In this document: positions 1 to 6,397 of the stretch, piece after piece
Numbering within the stretch: the first letter of the stretch is position 1
Layout of the letters: each line of letters starts with the position of its first letter
Assembly: GCA_045593005.1 (NCBI GenBank)
Contig: JAZNVV010000075.1
Coordinates: 1-15,569, forward strand
Length of the DNA stretch: 15,569 nt
Origin: UBA11475 sp045593005
Lineage (GTDB): Bacteria > Bacillota > Clostridia > Christensenellales > Borkfalkiaceae
Direction of reading: 5' to 3'
The notes under the pieces: generated by a model
The model's input: the letters and a program-made list of their open reading frames with translations, nothing else
The model's database searches: none
What the model was told of the DNA's origin: nothing
Position numbers and translations under genes: made by a program

Positions 1-20
1 ATTTTTCTCCTAAAAAATAT

Positions 21-37
21 TAGTCTTATTAAGACTA
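21..37. promoter_or_regulatory. Operator 1, TAGTCTT-N3-AAGACTA
   Basis: This is a perfect 17-bp inverted repeat with 7-bp arms and an ATT centre. It covers the predicted start point of the leftward promoter. The arms are identical to those of operator 2, as expected for binding of a dimeric XRE-type repressor. The link to the neighbouring XRE gene is inferred from position. Confidence 0.75.
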
Positions 38-59
38 TTTTTATTATACCCCTCTAAAA

Positions 60-76
60 TAGTCTTGTCAAGACTA
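60..76. promoter_or_regulatory. Operator 2, TAGTCTT-N3-AAGACTA
   Basis: This is a second perfect 17-bp inverted repeat with the same 7-bp arms as operator 1 and a GTC centre. The leftward -35 hexamer TTGACA lies inside it, so occupancy would block RNA polymerase directly. It is also about 40 bp upstream of the XRE start codon, so autoregulation is possible. Confidence 0.75.
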
Positions 77-115
77 AATTAAAAAAATTATTTATCATAA
101 GTCTATAATGAAAGC

Positions 116-325
116 ATGAATACACAAATTGATAAAAGAATTAGAGAATTACGTTTAGAAAACAATTTAAATCAAACAGAACTTGCTTTATTATGTAGTG
201 TTAAACAATCGTGCGTTAGTAAGTGGGAAAGGGGTGAAACTTATCCCGATCCGGAAACTATCATATTGTTGACTGAAATTTTTAAAGTTAGTGCAGATTA
301 TTTATTAGGTATTATTGACTTTTAA
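116..325 (+). CDS. Small XRE-family helix-turn-helix repressor
   Basis: The protein has 69 aa, almost entirely one HTH_3/Cro-CI domain. Residues 7-40 hold the five-helix signature (IRELR, then NQTELA, then QSCVSKWERG), followed by PDPETIILLTEIFKVSADYLLG. It should bind DNA as a dimer and repress the divergent leftward promoter through the two identical palindromes upstream. No ribosome binding site precedes the ATG at 116. A TATAAT at 104-109 would place the transcript start at about the ATG itself, so the message may be leaderless. An upstream ATG at 108 is followed by an in-frame stop after three codons. The gene ends before a strong bidirectional terminator. Similar small repressors occur both in mobile elements and in host toxin or stress loci, and the family alone does not decide between them. 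Confidence 0.9.
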   Translation: MNTQIDKRIRELRLENNLNQTELALLCSVKQSCVSKWERGETYPDPETIILLTEIFKVSADYLLGIIDF

Positions 326-338
326 AAATGTTACTATT

Positions 339-369
339 AAAAAAGCCCCGTTTTAAACGGGGCATTTTT
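339..369. terminator. Bidirectional Rho-independent terminator
   Basis: GCCCCGTTTTAAACGGGGC at 345-363 forms a GC-rich hairpin, with an A-run at 339-344 on the left and a T-run at 365-369 on the right. It can therefore stop both the XRE transcript and the convergent membrane-protein transcript. Confidence 0.9.
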
Positions 370-388
370 GTTTATCATTAATAGTTTG

Positions 389-1123
389 TTATTCAGTTGG
401 TTGGGAAATAATTTCGTCTTCTTTAATTTCGTCTTCTTTAATTTCGTCCTCTAAAATTATTTGTTTATCCTTTTTATTTAATTTCTTTTCTTTTTTTGCT
501 TGTTTTTCTTTTTTCTTGTTTTCTTTAATGATAAGTTTTTCATTTTTAGAATTATTAAAATCTTTAACTTCCTCAAAAATTGCTACGGCTTGCTTGTTTT
601 CACTTGCAGTATAAAAGAAAGCAGAGCAAAAGTTTGAAATGCCGTCTAAAATTGTTACTAAACCAAAGATAATAGACATATTTTGTGGCTTACTAAAGGT
701 AATTTTAACAACTAAAAATGCTGAAATTATCACGGCAACTGCAACGGTAAGCATTATCCACCAAAAAGCAACGGAATATTTTTTTGATTTGATTGAGGTT
801 TGTAACTTAAACGAGCCGTCGATAATAATTAAAAGACTTAAAATATCAATCATAATATTAACGGCGTCTTTACGTGAAATCATAGTAATAACACCACTTA
901 CAATTAACGCAACACAGATAATAATTTTAACGGCAAATTTTAGACTGCGTTCACGTTTAGCAAGGGTATGGACGCCCCATGCAATACCCGATACGGTCGT
1001 TATGACGCCAAAAGAAATTGCTAACACGTCAAAAGAATTGTTAAACGAAATAAAGCAAATACCAAGCGCTACAAGTGCTATGGCTAAAAGGATATAACCC
1101 CAACCGAATTTTTGAATTTTCAT
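389..1123 (-). CDS. HdeD/DUF308-like six-helix membrane protein with charged C-terminal tail
   Basis: The protein has 244 aa. About six hydrophobic helices (roughly 7-26, 33-54, 64-82, 88-105, 118-140, 150-172) form three helix pairs, with Asp-Gly turns at D102 and D160, as in the DUF308/HdeD family of small membrane proteins of unclear function. After residue 175 comes a cytoplasmic-type tail: a very Lys-rich stretch (195-220), then a tandem EDEIK repeat (225-238). The start is supported by AGGAG about 10 nt upstream and by a perfect TTGACA-17-TATAAT promoter, so it is a monocistronic sigma-A gene. It converges on the XRE gene across a shared terminator. ACGT motifs are sparser here than in the phage cassette. 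The family assignment is moderate and the cellular role is unknown. Confidence 0.7.
   Translation of the reverse strand: MKIQKFGWGYILLAIALVALGICFISFNNSFDVLAISFGVITTVSGIAWGVHTLAKRERSLKFAVKIIICVALIVSGVITMISRKDAVNIMIDILSLLIIIDGSFKLQTSIKSKKYSVAFWWIMLTVAVAVIISAFLVVKITFSKPQNMSIIFGLVTILDGISNFCSAFFYTASENKQAVAIFEEVKDFNNSKNEKLIIKENKKKEKQAKKEKKLNKKDKQIILEDEIKEDEIKEDEIISQPTE
411..455. repeat. Three tandem 15-bp units inside the membrane-protein gene
   Basis: Two identical copies of ATTTCGTCTTCTTTA (411-425, 426-440) and a diverged third (441-455) encode the repeated EDEIK pentapeptide on the minus strand. The array keeps frame, so slippage would change only tail length. Confidence 0.85.
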
Positions 1124-1152
1124 GTAATTTATCTCCTAATTTTTTTTATTAA

Positions 1153-1181
1153 ATTATACAGGCAAAAATTCACTTTGTCAA
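1153..1181 (-). promoter_or_regulatory. Sigma-A promoter of the DUF308-like gene
   Basis: The minus strand carries TTGACA (1176-1181) and TATAAT (1153-1158) with a 17-bp spacer. Both hexamers are consensus, and the promoter lies about 30 bp upstream of the start codon. Confidence 0.85.
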
Positions 1182-1260
1182 TACAAAAATTTAAATATGG
1201 TTAACTTTCGCATATACGTTCCCTCAAATATTTGTACGGAGCGTCTTTTTTATTATATAC

Positions 1261-1288
1261 GAATATTTTTAAAAATTCATCATAAATA
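1261..1288 (+). promoter_or_regulatory. Possible sporulation-type promoter for the deacetylase gene
   Basis: No sigma-A promoter was found ahead of the deacetylase. GAATATT (1261-1267) followed after 13 bp by CATAAATA (1281-1288) resembles sigma-E type elements, which would fit a sporulation gene. The match is loose and the region is very A+T-rich, so this is a weak call. Nothing else was recognised in the 1182-1374 interval. Confidence 0.25.
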
Positions 1289-1374
1289 TAATTAGAAAGA
1301 AAAAATCAAAATCGTTTTTATGCGTCATAAATCGACTAATTAAGTGAATTTTTTGTGGGAGAATTAGTTATATA

Positions 1375-2154
1375 ATGAAAGTATTCGTAGTAAAAGGTAA
1401 AGTTTTATTGATTGTTCTATTAGCGCTTATTTGCGCGATAGTTCCGTCCACGGCGATAATTGCTACCGTCGCTGGCAAGGAAGTTAAAGAGTTACCTATA
1501 TATTCCGTTAAAACGGACGAAAAGAAAGTGGCAATTTCTTTTGACTGCGCGTGGGGCACACAATACACCGATAAACTTTTATCTATTATGCAAGAAGAAA
1601 ACGTCAAAAGCACTTTTTTTATGGTGGAATTTTGGACAAATAAAAATCCAGAATACGTAAAAAAGATTTCCGACTTAGGACACGAAATAGGTACGCACTC
1701 TGCAACGCATCCAGAAATGAGTAAACTATCAACGGAAAAAATTAAAGCCGAATTAACTTCGTCTGTAAATGCTATAACAAAAATTACGGGCAAAAAAGTT
1801 GAACTTTTCCGTCCACCGTTTGGTGATTATAACAACAACGTAATAAATTCAGCAAGAGAACTAAATTTATATACAATTCAATGGGACGTAGATAGTCTTG
1901 ACTGGAAAAATCTTTCTGCAAAAGAGATAACGTCAAGGGTGCTTAAAGGTGTAAATAACGGCTCAATAGTGCTATTCCACAACAACGGTTTACATACAGC
2001 GACGGCTTTGCCTGACATCATTAAAGCACTTAAGGCGCAAGGCTATCAATTTGTTACTATCGGTGAACTTATTTATAGGGAAAATTACAAAATTGACAAT
2101 ACGGGCAAGCAATACCCGATTAAAAGCACAAAAAACAGCGCTTCTGCGTGGTAA
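1375..2154 (+). CDS. pdaB: PdaB-like polysaccharide deacetylase (NodB domain)
   Basis: The protein has 259 aa: an N-terminal membrane anchor or uncleaved signal (about 9-32), then a carbohydrate esterase 4/NodB domain (about 50-235). The NodB motifs are visible: motif 1 SFDCAWG (55-61, catalytic-base Asp57), motif 2 HSATH (His108 and His112, metal ligands), motif 3 RPPFG (146-150), motif 4 WDVDSLDW (170-177) and motif 5 LFHNN (His202). The second Asp of the usual TFDD motif is Cys58. Loss of that metal-binding Asp is, to my recollection, typical of the PdaB branch. PdaB proteins act outside the membrane on peptidoglycan and are needed for spore survival. The ribosome binding site GGGAG (1357-1361) lies an unusually long 13 nt from the ATG, but no better start exists. 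It is followed after 22 nt by the SSB-like gene, probably in one operon. Confidence 0.8.
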   Translation: MKVFVVKGKVLLIVLLALICAIVPSTAIIATVAGKEVKELPIYSVKTDEKKVAISFDCAWGTQYTDKLLSIMQEENVKSTFFMVEFWTNKNPEYVKKISDLGHEIGTHSATHPEMSKLSTEKIKAELTSSVNAITKITGKKVELFRPPFGDYNNNVINSARELNLYTIQWDVDSLDWKNLSAKEITSRVLKGVNNGSIVLFHNNGLHTATALPDIIKALKAQGYQFVTIGELIYRENYKIDNTGKQYPIKSTKNSASAW

Positions 2155-2176
2155 AAAACATATAAGGAGAAGATTT

Positions 2177-2881
2177 ATGAATTATCTTACGGACAAAAAT
2201 AACAAAGTTTATTTAAGGGGTGAAATCGTGACGAAGGCAGAGTTTTCGCACGAAGTATACGGGGAAAGCTTTTATGAAATGTTTGTTTTAGTTAAAAGAC
2301 TTTCGGGGCAAGCAGACGTTTTGCCGATAACTGTTTCGGAACGACTAATTTCTGACAAACAGTTGCAAATAGGTTCTATTATAAACGCAATAGGACAGTT
2401 TAGAAGTTATAACAAACTTGTTATGGGCAAGTCAAAACTTATGCTTACAGTTTTTGTTAGAGAATTATTAGATGATAACACAATTTATAAAAATCCTAAT
2501 AATATAGTTTTATGTGGTTATATATGTAAACCACCTGTTTATAGAACAACCCCTTTTAATAGGGAAATTGCCGATTTGTTAATTGCTGTTAACCGTTCTT
2601 ACAATAAATCAGACTATATTCCTTGTATAGCTTGGGGTAGAAATGCAAGATTTGTTAAAAATTTAGAAGTGGGCGAACGAATTGCTATTTCTGGCAGAAT
2701 TCAAAGCAGGGAATATCAAAAGAAATATTCTGAAACGGATATAAAGACAATGACTGCGTATGAAGTATCAATTTCAAAACTATCGGCAATGGACAGCGCT
2801 GAAGCTTTTGATATTGAAGAAGAATTTTCTTGTGGATTATACGTTGGGGAAAGCGCTGTTTCAGAAGTTTATACAGGTTAA
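2177..2881 (+). CDS. Two-OB-fold SSB-like protein
   Basis: The start is set at the ATG at 2177, which has AAGGAG at 2164-2169. The frame stays open upstream to 2051, but that part overlaps the deacetylase and has no ribosome binding site. The 234-aa product appears to hold two SSB-type OB folds. The first (about 10-97) begins VYLRGEIVTK. The second (about 108-203) has IVLCGYICKPPVYRTT, a conserved-looking FNREIADLLIAVNR segment, YIPCIAWGRNARF and GERIAISGRIQSREY, which are the strand pattern and Trp/aromatic positions of bacterial SSBs. The C-terminus (210-234) is acidic but lacks the DDDIPF-type tip that recruits SSB partners. It is therefore more likely a specialised paralog than the replicative SSB. 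Linkage to a PdaB-like gene suggests a sporulation or dormancy role, which is inference. Confidence 0.75.
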   Translation: MNYLTDKNNKVYLRGEIVTKAEFSHEVYGESFYEMFVLVKRLSGQADVLPITVSERLISDKQLQIGSIINAIGQFRSYNKLVMGKSKLMLTVFVRELLDDNTIYKNPNNIVLCGYICKPPVYRTTPFNREIADLLIAVNRSYNKSDYIPCIAWGRNARFVKNLEVGERIAISGRIQSREYQKKYSETDIKTMTAYEVSISKLSAMDSAEAFDIEEEFSCGLYVGESAVSEVYTG

Positions 2882-2888
2882 AAGCAAC

Positions 2889-2916
2889 AAAAAAAGGAGC
2901 AAACGCACCTTTTTTT
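2889..2916. terminator. Bidirectional terminator between convergent genes
   Basis: A run of seven A (2889-2895), a short hairpin GGAGC-AAAC-GCACC with one mismatch (2896-2909) and seven T (2910-2916) serve the SSB-like gene on the plus strand and the lipoprotein gene on the minus strand. Confidence 0.8.
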
Positions 2917-2939
2917 ATTAATTAACATTATTTTGATTA

Positions 2940-3326
2940 TTAGTCGATTGCTTTAATGCCTTGTTCCGTGCCATAGTAAACTTTTTTGCCTGAACGTTCA
3001 ACTTCAATACTGTCATCATTATCATATATTGCTTCTAACGTTTCTTCAAGTGCTTTAGCAGCATCTCTATTTTCACAATAGAAAATTTCTACATAAGAGC
3101 CACCGTTAGTTGCTCTAATAAAACCTTCAAGAGAGCCTGTTTCTAAACCTAAACTAATAGCTTTTCCGTTGAGTGCAGCATCTGTAGTGTAGTTTGTAAT
3201 TATAGTATATTCAGCCTTTTCAAGTTTTTTAACTGCTTTTTCTGGAGTGCTTGGTACACAAGCTGTAAACGTTAAACAAGCTACTATTAATGCAAATGTT
3301 AATAATACTGATAAAAATTTCTTCAT
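2940..3326 (-). CDS. Small secreted lipoprotein
   Basis: The start is placed at 3326, where AAGGAG (3335-3340) lies 8 nt upstream. The frame extends 8 codons further to 3350 but without a ribosome binding site. The 128-aa product begins MKKFLSVLL with a lipoprotein signal peptide, and the most likely lipobox Cys is C23 (FTAC), with C17 as an alternative. The mature part is a small mixed alpha/beta domain: EKAVKKLEKAEYTI, a central GSYVEIFYCEN strand, a helix rich in Ala and Glu, and a C-terminal KKVYYGTEQGIKAI. It should be anchored on the outer face of the membrane. It has its own sigma-A promoter and terminators on both sides. No family function is recognised. Confidence 0.8.
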   Translation of the reverse strand: MKKFLSVLLTFALIVACLTFTACVPSTPEKAVKKLEKAEYTIITNYTTDAALNGKAISLGLETGSLEGFIRATNGGSYVEIFYCENRDAAKALEETLEAIYDNDDSIEVERSGKKVYYGTEQGIKAID

Positions 3327-3370
3327 ATTATATTCTCCTTTTATGACCATATCGGTCTATTTATGTTTAA

Positions 3371-3399
3371 ATTATATATTATGTTTGTATCATTGTCAA
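3371..3399 (-). promoter_or_regulatory. Sigma-A promoter of the lipoprotein gene
   Basis: TTGACA (3394-3399) and TATAAT (3371-3376), both exact on the minus strand, are separated by 17 bp. The predicted start is near 3364. A short inverted repeat GACC-N5-GGTC (3345-3357) lies in the leader and may be a regulator site. Confidence 0.85.
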
Positions 3400-3423
3400 T
3401 ATGCAAATTTATTTTTTTTTTGC

Positions 3424-3456
3424 AAAAAAAAGCAAACGTTTTTGTCCGTTTGCTTT
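3424..3456 (-). terminator. Rho-independent terminator of the 878-aa gene
   Basis: A perfect 10-bp stem AAAGCAAACG (3429-3438) pairs with CGTTTGCTTT (3447-3456) around an 8-nt loop. On the minus strand the stem is followed by a run of T. It lies 11 bp beyond the stop codon of the large surface-protein gene. Confidence 0.9.
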
Positions 3457-3467
3457 CGTGAGTTTCG

Positions 3468-6104
3468 TTAGGTAGCATCTATGTAAACTTTGCGTTTATG
3501 TATTAAGTATAAACTTGTCGCGCAAATCGCTAATGACAACACCATTATAAGTACGGCGTTCCTAACGGAATAGTCGGGTTTATTAATTATTGCTGAATTA
3601 AATACGTAGCCCAAATATGTGTTTTGACCGTCGTAATATTCTACTAACGTATGCGTTTGTGTTTTGGCAATATATCTAACTTTTGTGTCTTCACTAAAAG
3701 TATATATAAGCCCTGAAAAATCCGTTTTATACAATAACGTATCCTTTGAAACGTTTACGTAGGTAATTTCGCTTGTAGTGTCAACGTAGTCAAGTGATGT
3801 CTTTAGGAAAGTTTCCGGTAAATATCCTTTACGGATAGTGCCGTCAAGCGTTGTAGAAACGTAGTAGAACTTTTTACCGTTTAACGTAAGTTCGCCTTCA
3901 ACGGTTAAATGCTGACCGACGTGTAAACGCAATACTTCATTATCGACGTATACACAATAAGCATTGTCAAGCGATAAAACAGGGTAGTAGTATAAGTTTA
4001 CGTCGGACGATACGAACATTGTGTTAACCGTGCTAGTAGTAACGGCATCTACCTTGTTAGATAAGTTTTCATTTTTAATTAAATACAAATTATATTCATC
4101 AAGTAAAAGGGTGTAGCCTGCACCTTCGTACGGTTCGCCTATAATAAGATATTCAGTATTATTTGCGATTGTGCGTTCAACGTATTTAAATAGTGATGAA
4201 TTATCGTCAATTTTCACCGTGAAAAGATTAGAATCTAAAATCGTTACTTTTTGCACCGTCTTATTTCCAACCGTTCCACTTAATTTATCTTTAACGTCGC
4301 CAACCAAAACGTTTGTAATAGACCTATTGTCGAACTTGTCCGAACTTAAAATAATACTTTGTCCGTTTATAATAAAATAGACGTTTTTATCGTCGAAGTT
4401 CATTGCAAAAGCCGTTGCCAACGCCCCGTTTGTTATGCCTGTAAATTCCTCTTTTAAGTTGTCGTGTAAAACAAAAGATAATTCCTTATGATTATCCGTA
4501 CCATCGGTGTTAAGTTTTACTAATTTATTATTAGAAGTTAGCACGTAAACGTTGCCGTCAAGGTCGGTTTCAATACCATTACAAGGGTAGTTGAACTGAT
4601 ATGATGAAACGGCAGTTTCGCTCGCTTTTTTACAATAAATATCGTTGTTTAAGTAAATATTAATATTGCCGTCGACGTCAACTGCTATTTTAGCGCCATC
4701 ACTTATTTTACCCTTAAATTCCTTAATATCAGCGCAAGAGGAAAAGTCCGTTTCATTATAAACGTAGATAGTGCCACCGTCCGTGATAGATGCAAAATAA
4801 TATCTACCAGCTGAATAGTCACAACTTTGAAGTTCTTTTTTAGACGTTATTTTTATAGGAGTTAAGTCAGTATCGGTTAAAGAGTAAAAGCGAATTTCGT
4901 CCCCGGACGCTATTGCGACGGTATCTTTACCAAGCGCAAGCATTTTTGCCGTAAAGTCAGTAGTGTCGTAATTAATTACTTTTATTATATCGCCCGTCTT
5001 GCTATCGGTAATTTTAATTTTTGTATTAGAAAGCGTCGCGATCTTGTTGTCGAAAATTGCTATATGCTTTGTGCTATTATCTATTCTTGTGTCGGTAGGT
5101 TGGGTGGTAGCCATTGCCCAGCCGGTAAATTCAAAAGTTTCAGCATCAAATTTTTGTATCGTTGAATTTTCCGTAGTGTCTACAATAAGAAGTTCGTTAT
5201 TAAATATTGAAATCGACTTTGGCGTTACAATTTCACCAAGTTTAGCCGTGCTTAAATTTACGCTTGAAATTTTAACGTGTTTATTTAGCCCGTTATTAAC
5301 GTCAAAATATCCAACGTTATAATTGTTTGTTCCTAAAAATTCAATAAAATATAATCTATCGTTCGTTGCGTAAAGAGAAGTTAAATTTGCCGAAAAAGAA
5401 ATTGAAGAAAGTGTGCCTGAATTAACGTTGCCACTATACAAAACTCCGTCTTTATAGACGTAAAGAGTGTTGTCTTCAGAAATAGAAACAAGGGGGATAC
5501 CTGTAAAGTTTGAAAAAGTATATCCTTGTATTTGTGTAAAAGTTACCTTATTGTCAACTACGGACGCTGTATAAACAAAAACAGTTCCCGTTTGCGCAAA
5601 TACAAAATAGTTATCGTTGCGACAAAAGTTAGTTGCCGACGGAACGGTAGTGGATAGAGCATCAATAGTTAAACTGCTTACGCCCGTAGATAGGTCAAGA
5701 GCATATAAATTCATATATTGACCAGTTCTATAAATAAGATAATCTTTTTCACCATACGACCAAAGCAATATTTGACCACGGTCGCCTTCTAAAATATCAG
5801 CGTGTACGTCGTAAGTATTATACTTTGCGCTATCAGGGTTTTTGTGATAAACGACGACAGAATATTTATCGTCGTTACTACCTTTTGTGGTGAAAACAAG
5901 GTGGTTTTCGTCCTCAACGGCATATTCAGCGTTTTGTGTCTTAAAATATTCGGGATATTCGTTTGGAGAAAAAATCCCTACCGTGACAGGTTGTGTGCTG
6001 TCTGCGCTCGCTTTTAACGTAGGGGAATTAATACAAATTGCGCCAAGCGTCAATATCGCCAAAAGTAATATTAAAAAGGTATTTTTAAGTTTAAAATTCT
6101 TCAT
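3468..6104 (-). CDS. Large secreted beta-repeat/SH3-like protein with C-terminal membrane anchor
   Basis: The protein has 878 aa. An N-terminal signal peptide (about 1-34, ending SAD) is followed by a very long all-beta region (about 65-690). Its recurring strand pairs of the type ITIYNNELLIVDT and GNVYVLTSNNKLVKLNTDG suggest one or more beta-propellers. The last part holds two SH3-like modules (about 707-781, with GKKFYYVSTT and KGYLPETF; about 782-846, with DTLLYKTD and YLGYVFNSAI), then one membrane helix (about 850-868) and a short basic cytoplasmic tail. Topology is therefore type I, with the bulk outside the cell. AAGGA precedes the ATG by 6-7 nt. The C-terminal layout matches the 239-aa protein encoded at 6861-7580. 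ACGT is strikingly frequent within the gene. A role in cell-surface sensing or wall interaction is plausible, but no enzyme motif is seen. Confidence 0.75.
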   Translation of the reverse strand: MKNFKLKNTFLILLLAILTLGAICINSPTLKASADSTQPVTVGIFSPNEYPEYFKTQNAEYAVEDENHLVFTTKGSNDDKYSVVVYHKNPDSAKYNTYDVHADILEGDRGQILLWSYGEKDYLIYRTGQYMNLYALDLSTGVSSLTIDALSTTVPSATNFCRNDNYFVFAQTGTVFVYTASVVDNKVTFTQIQGYTFSNFTGIPLVSISEDNTLYVYKDGVLYSGNVNSGTLSSISFSANLTSLYATNDRLYFIEFLGTNNYNVGYFDVNNGLNKHVKISSVNLSTAKLGEIVTPKSISIFNNELLIVDTTENSTIQKFDAETFEFTGWAMATTQPTDTRIDNSTKHIAIFDNKIATLSNTKIKITDSKTGDIIKVINYDTTDFTAKMLALGKDTVAIASGDEIRFYSLTDTDLTPIKITSKKELQSCDYSAGRYYFASITDGGTIYVYNETDFSSCADIKEFKGKISDGAKIAVDVDGNINIYLNNDIYCKKASETAVSSYQFNYPCNGIETDLDGNVYVLTSNNKLVKLNTDGTDNHKELSFVLHDNLKEEFTGITNGALATAFAMNFDDKNVYFIINGQSIILSSDKFDNRSITNVLVGDVKDKLSGTVGNKTVQKVTILDSNLFTVKIDDNSSLFKYVERTIANNTEYLIIGEPYEGAGYTLLLDEYNLYLIKNENLSNKVDAVTTSTVNTMFVSSDVNLYYYPVLSLDNAYCVYVDNEVLRLHVGQHLTVEGELTLNGKKFYYVSTTLDGTIRKGYLPETFLKTSLDYVDTTSEITYVNVSKDTLLYKTDFSGLIYTFSEDTKVRYIAKTQTHTLVEYYDGQNTYLGYVFNSAIINKPDYSVRNAVLIMVLSLAICATSLYLIHKRKVYIDAT

Positions 6105-6141
6105 AAGTGTCCTTTGAAAAAAGCGTATAATATACTAATAT

Positions 6142-6170
6142 ATTTTAACATATAAAATATAAATAAACAA
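6142..6170 (-). promoter_or_regulatory. Probable promoter of the 878-aa gene
   Basis: The minus strand has TTGTTT (6165-6170), a 17-bp spacer and TAAAAT (6142-6147), about 38 bp upstream of the start codon. The match is partial, in a very A+T-rich stretch. Confidence 0.4.
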
Positions 6171-6246
6171 GACATAAAAGTAAATTTTTTCGCATTTATT
6201 AGCGAAAAAAATACTTGCGCAAAATTCGACAAAATAAGTAATAAAA

Positions 6247-6275
6247 AAAACCGTCAAATTTTTACTGACGGTTTT
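6247..6275. terminator. Isolated bidirectional terminator upstream of the regulator
   Basis: AAAACCGTCA (6247-6256) pairs perfectly with TGACGGTTTT (6266-6275) around a 9-nt loop. A-run and T-run flanks make it functional in both directions. No gene ends next to it. The only nearby leftward transcript that could end here is the one from the 239-aa gene, read antisense through the regulator. Confidence 0.8.
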
Positions 6276-6311
6276 ATATTTTGCAAAAAATTATTAAAAA
6301 TTTTGTGGCAT

Positions 6312-6332
6312 ATATGACTTGACTTGTCATAT
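6312..6332. promoter_or_regulatory. Inverted repeat ATATGAC-N7-GTCATAT around the -35 of the regulator gene
   Basis: The arms are perfect 7-bp complements, and the 7-bp centre TTGACTT carries the -35 hexamer. A bound dimer would occlude or contact RNA polymerase. The sequence differs from the TAGTCTT operators near position 60, so a different regulator is implied. Confidence 0.6.
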
Positions 6333-6346
6333 TTGGGTGGTATTAT
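6319..6346 (+). promoter_or_regulatory. Promoter of the 145-aa regulator
   Basis: TTGACT (6319-6324) and TATTAT (6341-6346) are separated by 16 bp, so transcription should start near 6353, shortly before the LexA box. It is the only good plus-strand promoter seen ahead of the phage cassette. Confidence 0.65.
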
Positions 6347-6359
6347 TAGCGTGTAAAAA

Positions 6360-6373
6360 CGAACAAGTGTTCG
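6360..6373. promoter_or_regulatory. LexA (SOS) box
   Basis: CGAACAAGTGTTCG is a perfect match to the Gram-positive LexA/DinR core CGAAC-N4-GTTCG, with 6-bp palindromic arms. It lies about 7-20 bp past the predicted start point, a position where bound LexA would repress. The regulator gene should therefore be derepressed by DNA damage. The match is seen directly; LexA binding is inferred. Confidence 0.75.
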
Positions 6374-6397
6374 GAAATTGAATAAAAAATCCGAACA
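6368..6397 (+). promoter_or_regulatory. Leader hairpin TGTTCGGA/TCCGAACA
   Basis: TGTTCGGA (6368-6375) is fully complementary to TCCGAACA (6390-6397) across a 14-nt A+T-rich loop, 12 nt before the ribosome binding site. The left arm is shared with the LexA palindrome (6360-6373), so in RNA the two hairpins are mutually exclusive. No T-run follows, so it is not a terminator. Confidence 0.45.

Larger units (their letters stand above)
1..76 (-). promoter_or_regulatory. Divergent promoter and ribosome binding site for a gene left of the window
   Basis: On the minus strand there is an exact TTGACA (66-71) and an exact TATAAT (43-48) separated by 17 bp, which predicts a transcription start near 36. 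An AGGAG ribosome binding site follows at 7-11, and the next bases allow an ATG whose last base lies just outside the window. The promoter overlaps both operators of the adjacent XRE repressor, so the gene to the left is probably the repressor's main target. The gene itself is not visible. Confidence 0.8.

Noticed and set aside
639..1097. Open frame of 152 codons on the plus strand
   Set aside because: It lies wholly antisense to the DUF308-like gene, has no ribosome binding site, and its translation has no domain character. The minus-strand frame has a perfect promoter and good hydrophobic segments.
1368..1793. Open frame of 141 codons on the minus strand
   Set aside because: It is a mirror of the deacetylase gene, whose NodB motifs are unmistakable in the plus frame.
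2051..2176. N-terminal extension of the SSB-like protein
   Set aside because: It overlaps the end of the deacetylase in another frame, is basic and low in complexity, and lacks a ribosome binding site. AAGGAG at 2164-2169 fixes the ATG at 2177.
3327..3350. Eight-codon N-terminal extension of the lipoprotein
   Set aside because: It would place an atypical sequence before the MKK signal peptide and bypass the AAGGAG at 3335-3340.
6171..6246. Phage attachment site at the left border of the cassette
   Set aside because: No direct repeat shared with the right end was found by eye, and no tRNA or integrase is present. Borders cannot be set from this window.
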